From contig CALZMY010000206.1 in assembly GCA_945788675.1 (NCBI GenBank), positions 1-8,594 of the forward strand: a stretch of 8,594 nt of DNA, written 5' to 3'. The position numbers and the translations under genes were made by a program. A model generated the notes under the pieces. It was not told the DNA's origin and searched no databases. It was given only the letters and a program-made list of their open reading frames with translations. Positions 6,409 to 8,594 of the stretch are shown one piece after another (the first letter of the stretch is position 1; every line of letters starts with the position of its first letter). Origin of the DNA: an uncultured Gammaproteobacteria bacterium. GTDB lineage: Bacteria; Pseudomonadota; Gammaproteobacteria; SZUA-140.

Positions 6409-8594
6409 CTATTCACTTTCATAGTCACCAATCCATGCTTGCTTGCGACAGAGTCCCTGCATATCACAATAACCACAGGTCGCTTCATCGCCCCAGGCGG
6501 GTAACGGTTTACCCTGGCTGATCTCTGTCATTAGCTGTTTCAGACGCACGCGGTTCTGTTCTGCGAGTGAGGCCAGTTCGTCTCCCTCAAGCAGGCCATC
6601 TATTTTAACTTTGTCTTTACCCAGTACAAGATATTCTACTCGATGGGGTGCCGGCTCTGATAGCAGGGCATAAAAAGGTAGCTGTACGGCTTCGCCTTGT
6701 TCGATATCGACGAGCTTTGGTGGTGCGCCGGTTTTATAATCGAGGATAGTTTCGCCTGCTGTAGAGTGCCCGATAGCGCTGTCGACGCGGTCGAGACGGC
6801 CTTTGATATCAAACAGTGGATCGAACGTCTCCAGTTTGGCGGACTGTTCGACAGCGGTGACTTTCCAGGTGTGGGCGCGTTCAATCTGCCAGTCGATATA
6901 TTGTGGCACAATCGTTAGCCACTGTTGTAGCCAGCCGCGATGTAGATAGTTATCTTCGAGATCCTGTTTGAAGATGCGTTGCGAAATCGACGCCAACTGT
7001 TCAATCGCCGCCTCACGACTGTCATCATTAAAGGGTTGTCGAAAGGTCTGTTGCCCCTGTGGGTCATGAAACAGTTGCAGGATGCGGTGGACATGCTCGC
7101 CGTAGTCTGACTTCTCAAGTGCTTCGCGAATTTCATCAGCGGCGCGCAGGTTGAGGCAGTAGCTGGCGTAAAACTGATAGGGGCAGTTGATCAACGTTTG
7201 ATAACTACTGGCGGAGATGTTTTTTGGCATCAATGATCGATGTACGACAGGTGCAGGGGCTACAGCACTAGCGAACCCCTCCAGCGGCTGTGCATCGCGC
7301 TGCTGTTTAAACACGGAAAGTTGCTGTGCCAGGCCGCCATCATGCAGTGCTACACCATAAGCGAGTTGGTGAAAACTCTGTAATAACTCAAGCCATGGGG
7401 ATGGCGTTGAGATGTCTGATCCTTCATCGCTATGCCAGGTAAGCAAAAAGTCTGGTGCTGCCTCGAGCAGGCGTCTGAAGTGGTAAAAGCGACTGGCCAA
7501 CACCTGCCGCGCAGGCGGAATGCCGAGCGCATAACGCACGGTATCATTAAAAAATGGCGAGTGTTCTTTCTGGCCGGGAAAATGTTCCTGCGTGATAGCG
7601 GCGATGACGATCGCATCGTATTGTTGCAGGTTACTTTGTTCCAGTGTGAGTAACTGAATCTGGCCACTCTCCTGTGCAGCAAAGTTGGCACGTTCGAGCG
7701 TGCGTCCTAACCAGGTGCGAAATTCGCTCCAGTTGATTTTGAGGCTGCGTTCCTTGATGGCGTGACGCATCGCAGCGATCTCAGTGATGATCGCCTCGCC
7801 CGCGGCGTCGTGATGATAGGCCTGCCAGATGCCGATGCTACTGAGGCTCTGCTGCAAAGCATCCAGCAGCGCAAGTGGTGAGTGACGTTTGTTGTCAATA
7901 AAACGCAGCAGCGGTGCAGCAGCGGCTTCAATGCTATTGAGTAGTGCATGCACCGCAGCGGTATCGATATTATTCCATGGCAGTCGTCGCTGACGCAGTT
8001 CGATATGTTTGCGATAGCGCGCCATGCTGCGCGCGATGTTTTCGTGCAACACGATGTCCTGTTCAAAACGGTAGATTGTTTTATTTAATGTCTCGCGTGG
8101 CTGCTCGGTAAAGACAAACGGAGACTTGAGGGTATCGAGCAATGGCTGTTGGTTGAAGTCTTCTTCGATGGTTTCCAGCCAACGTTCCATGGTAGCAGCG
8201 GCGCGCGTCGTGGAGAGCGCCCAGCCGGAGTGATCTTTTAGTGTAATCGATTCACGTTCCAGCAATGCGCGCAGACGACGTGCGAGGCGACGATCTTCTG
8301 TGACCACGGCAATGCGTTTTTTGCCACAGCGTAGCCACTGACGCAGCTGTGTGATGACGGCGACCGCCTCTTGCTCGGCACTACCTGTCTGATAGAGATG
8401 AAGTGTCTCACTGCATGGGCTTTGCGGGTATTGTTGCGCAAAGGCGGCGGCGCGCGCGGCGAGCGGCAGTGTCTGCATCGTTGCACTGGTCTCGTGATTA
8501 TTTTCCAGTGCAGGATATATCTGATCGAGCAGGGCGCTGTAGTCACTGATGCTTGACTCGATCCGTTGCGCATTCGGCAGCTCTCGCAGTAGTG
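6409..8594 (-). CDS. AddB/RecB-like PD-(D/E)XK nuclease, probable DNA repair protein (5' end outside window)
   Basis: The frame is open from the right edge to the stop at 6409-6411. The first in-window ATG (8476-8478) is not the likely start, because at least 38 sense codons precede it with no stop. Numbering from that Met, residues 1-400 resemble the helicase-like part of AddB-type proteins: VVTEDRRLARRLRALLE (58-74), QIQLLTLEQSNLQQYDAIVI (273-292), and ITQEHFPG (295-302). The C-terminal nuclease domain begins at ISASSYQTLINCPYQFY (421-437). It shows GEHVHRIL (460-467), GRLDRVD (560-566), ILDYKTG (578-584, D580 and K582 catalytic) and Q599 in VQLPFYALL. C432 together with C668, C671 and C677 (CGYC then C) matches the 4Fe-4S arrangement of AddB-type nucleases. 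The family (TIGR03623-like, 'probable DNA repair protein') is roughly 850-900 residues as I recall. A missing N-terminus of about 150 residues would include any Walker A motif. The DNA-processing role is inferred from the motifs. Confidence 0.87.
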   Translation of the reverse strand, partial: LLRELPNAQRIESSISDYSALLDQIYPALENNHETSATMQTLPLAARAAAFAQQYPQSPCSETLHLYQTGSAEQEAVAVITQLRQWLRCGKKRIAVVTEDRRLARRLRALLERESITLKDHSGWALSTTRAAATMERWLETIEEDFNQQPLLDTLKSPFVFTEQPRETLNKTIYRFEQDIVLHENIARSMARYRKHIELRQRRLPWNNIDTAAVHALLNSIEAAAAPLLRFIDNKRHSPLALLDALQQSLSSIGIWQAYHHDAAGEAIITEIAAMRHAIKERSLKINWSEFRTWLGRTLERANFAAQESGQIQLLTLEQSNLQQYDAIVIAAITQEHFPGQKEHSPFFNDTVRYALGIPPARQVLASRFYHFRRLLEAAPDFLLTWHSDEGSDISTPSPWLELLQSFHQLAYGVALHDGGLAQQLSVFKQQRDAQPLEGFASAVAPAPVVHRSLMPKNISASSYQTLINCPYQFYASYCLNLRAADEIREALEKSDYGEHVHRILQLFHDPQGQQTFRQPFNDDSREAAIEQLASISQRIFKQDLEDNYLHRGWLQQWLTIVPQYIDWQIERAHTWKVTAVEQSAKLETFDPLFDIKGRLDRVDSAIGHSTAGETILDYKTGAPPKLVDIEQGEAVQLPFYALLSEPAPHRVEYLVLGKDKVKIDGLLEGDELASLAEQNRVRLKQLMTEISQGKPLPAWGDEATCGYCDMQGLCRKQAWIGDYESE

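Noticed and set aside
7350..7691. Open frame of 113 codons on the - strand within the nuclease gene
   Set aside because: It is the alternative frame of a well-supported coding region, with His/Arg/Ser-rich shadow composition and no motif.

Overview
The window looks like chromosomal DNA of a gammaproteobacterium. It carries a pgaABCD-type poly-beta-1,6-N-acetylglucosamine (PNAG) operon of the Gram-negative form, and a RecB-like nuclease of a family found mainly in beta- and gammaproteobacteria. Genus cannot be assigned. There are seven protein genes, two of them cut by the window edges, and the coding density is high. I saw no rRNA, tRNA, CRISPR array, transposase or phage gene.

Region 1 (1-4147, + strand) holds the end of pgaA, then complete pgaB, pgaC and pgaD. 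They are packed as one operon: 1 nt between pgaA and pgaB, a 4-nt ATGA overlap between pgaB and pgaC, and a 1-nt overlap between pgaC and pgaD. PgaC, a GT2 synthase in the inner membrane, works with the small membrane protein PgaD to make and translocate PNAG. PgaB partly de-N-acetylates the polymer in the periplasm. The PgaA porin exports it as a biofilm matrix adhesin.

Region 2 (4173-5783, - strand) is a secreted alkaline phosphatase converging on pgaD, with only 25 nt between the two stop codons. Its active site has the His/Trp pair known from marine and cold-adapted phosphatases, not the Asp/Lys pair of E. coli PhoA. A 200-nt non-coding stretch (5784-5983) follows, with three short dyad symmetries.

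Region 3 (5984-8594, - strand) has a small VOC-fold (glyoxalase-like) protein and, upstream of it, most of a large AddB/RecB-like protein. The latter has an inactive-looking helicase-like part and a C-terminal PD-(D/E)XK nuclease with four Fe-S-type cysteines. Its reading frame runs off the right edge, so its true start is outside the window.

Nothing here is clearly an undescribed system. The most informative departures from the textbook forms are a PgaB with no lipoprotein cysteine, a PgaC with an IcaA-like short N-terminus, the phosphatase active-site type, and the dyad-rich intergenic segment.
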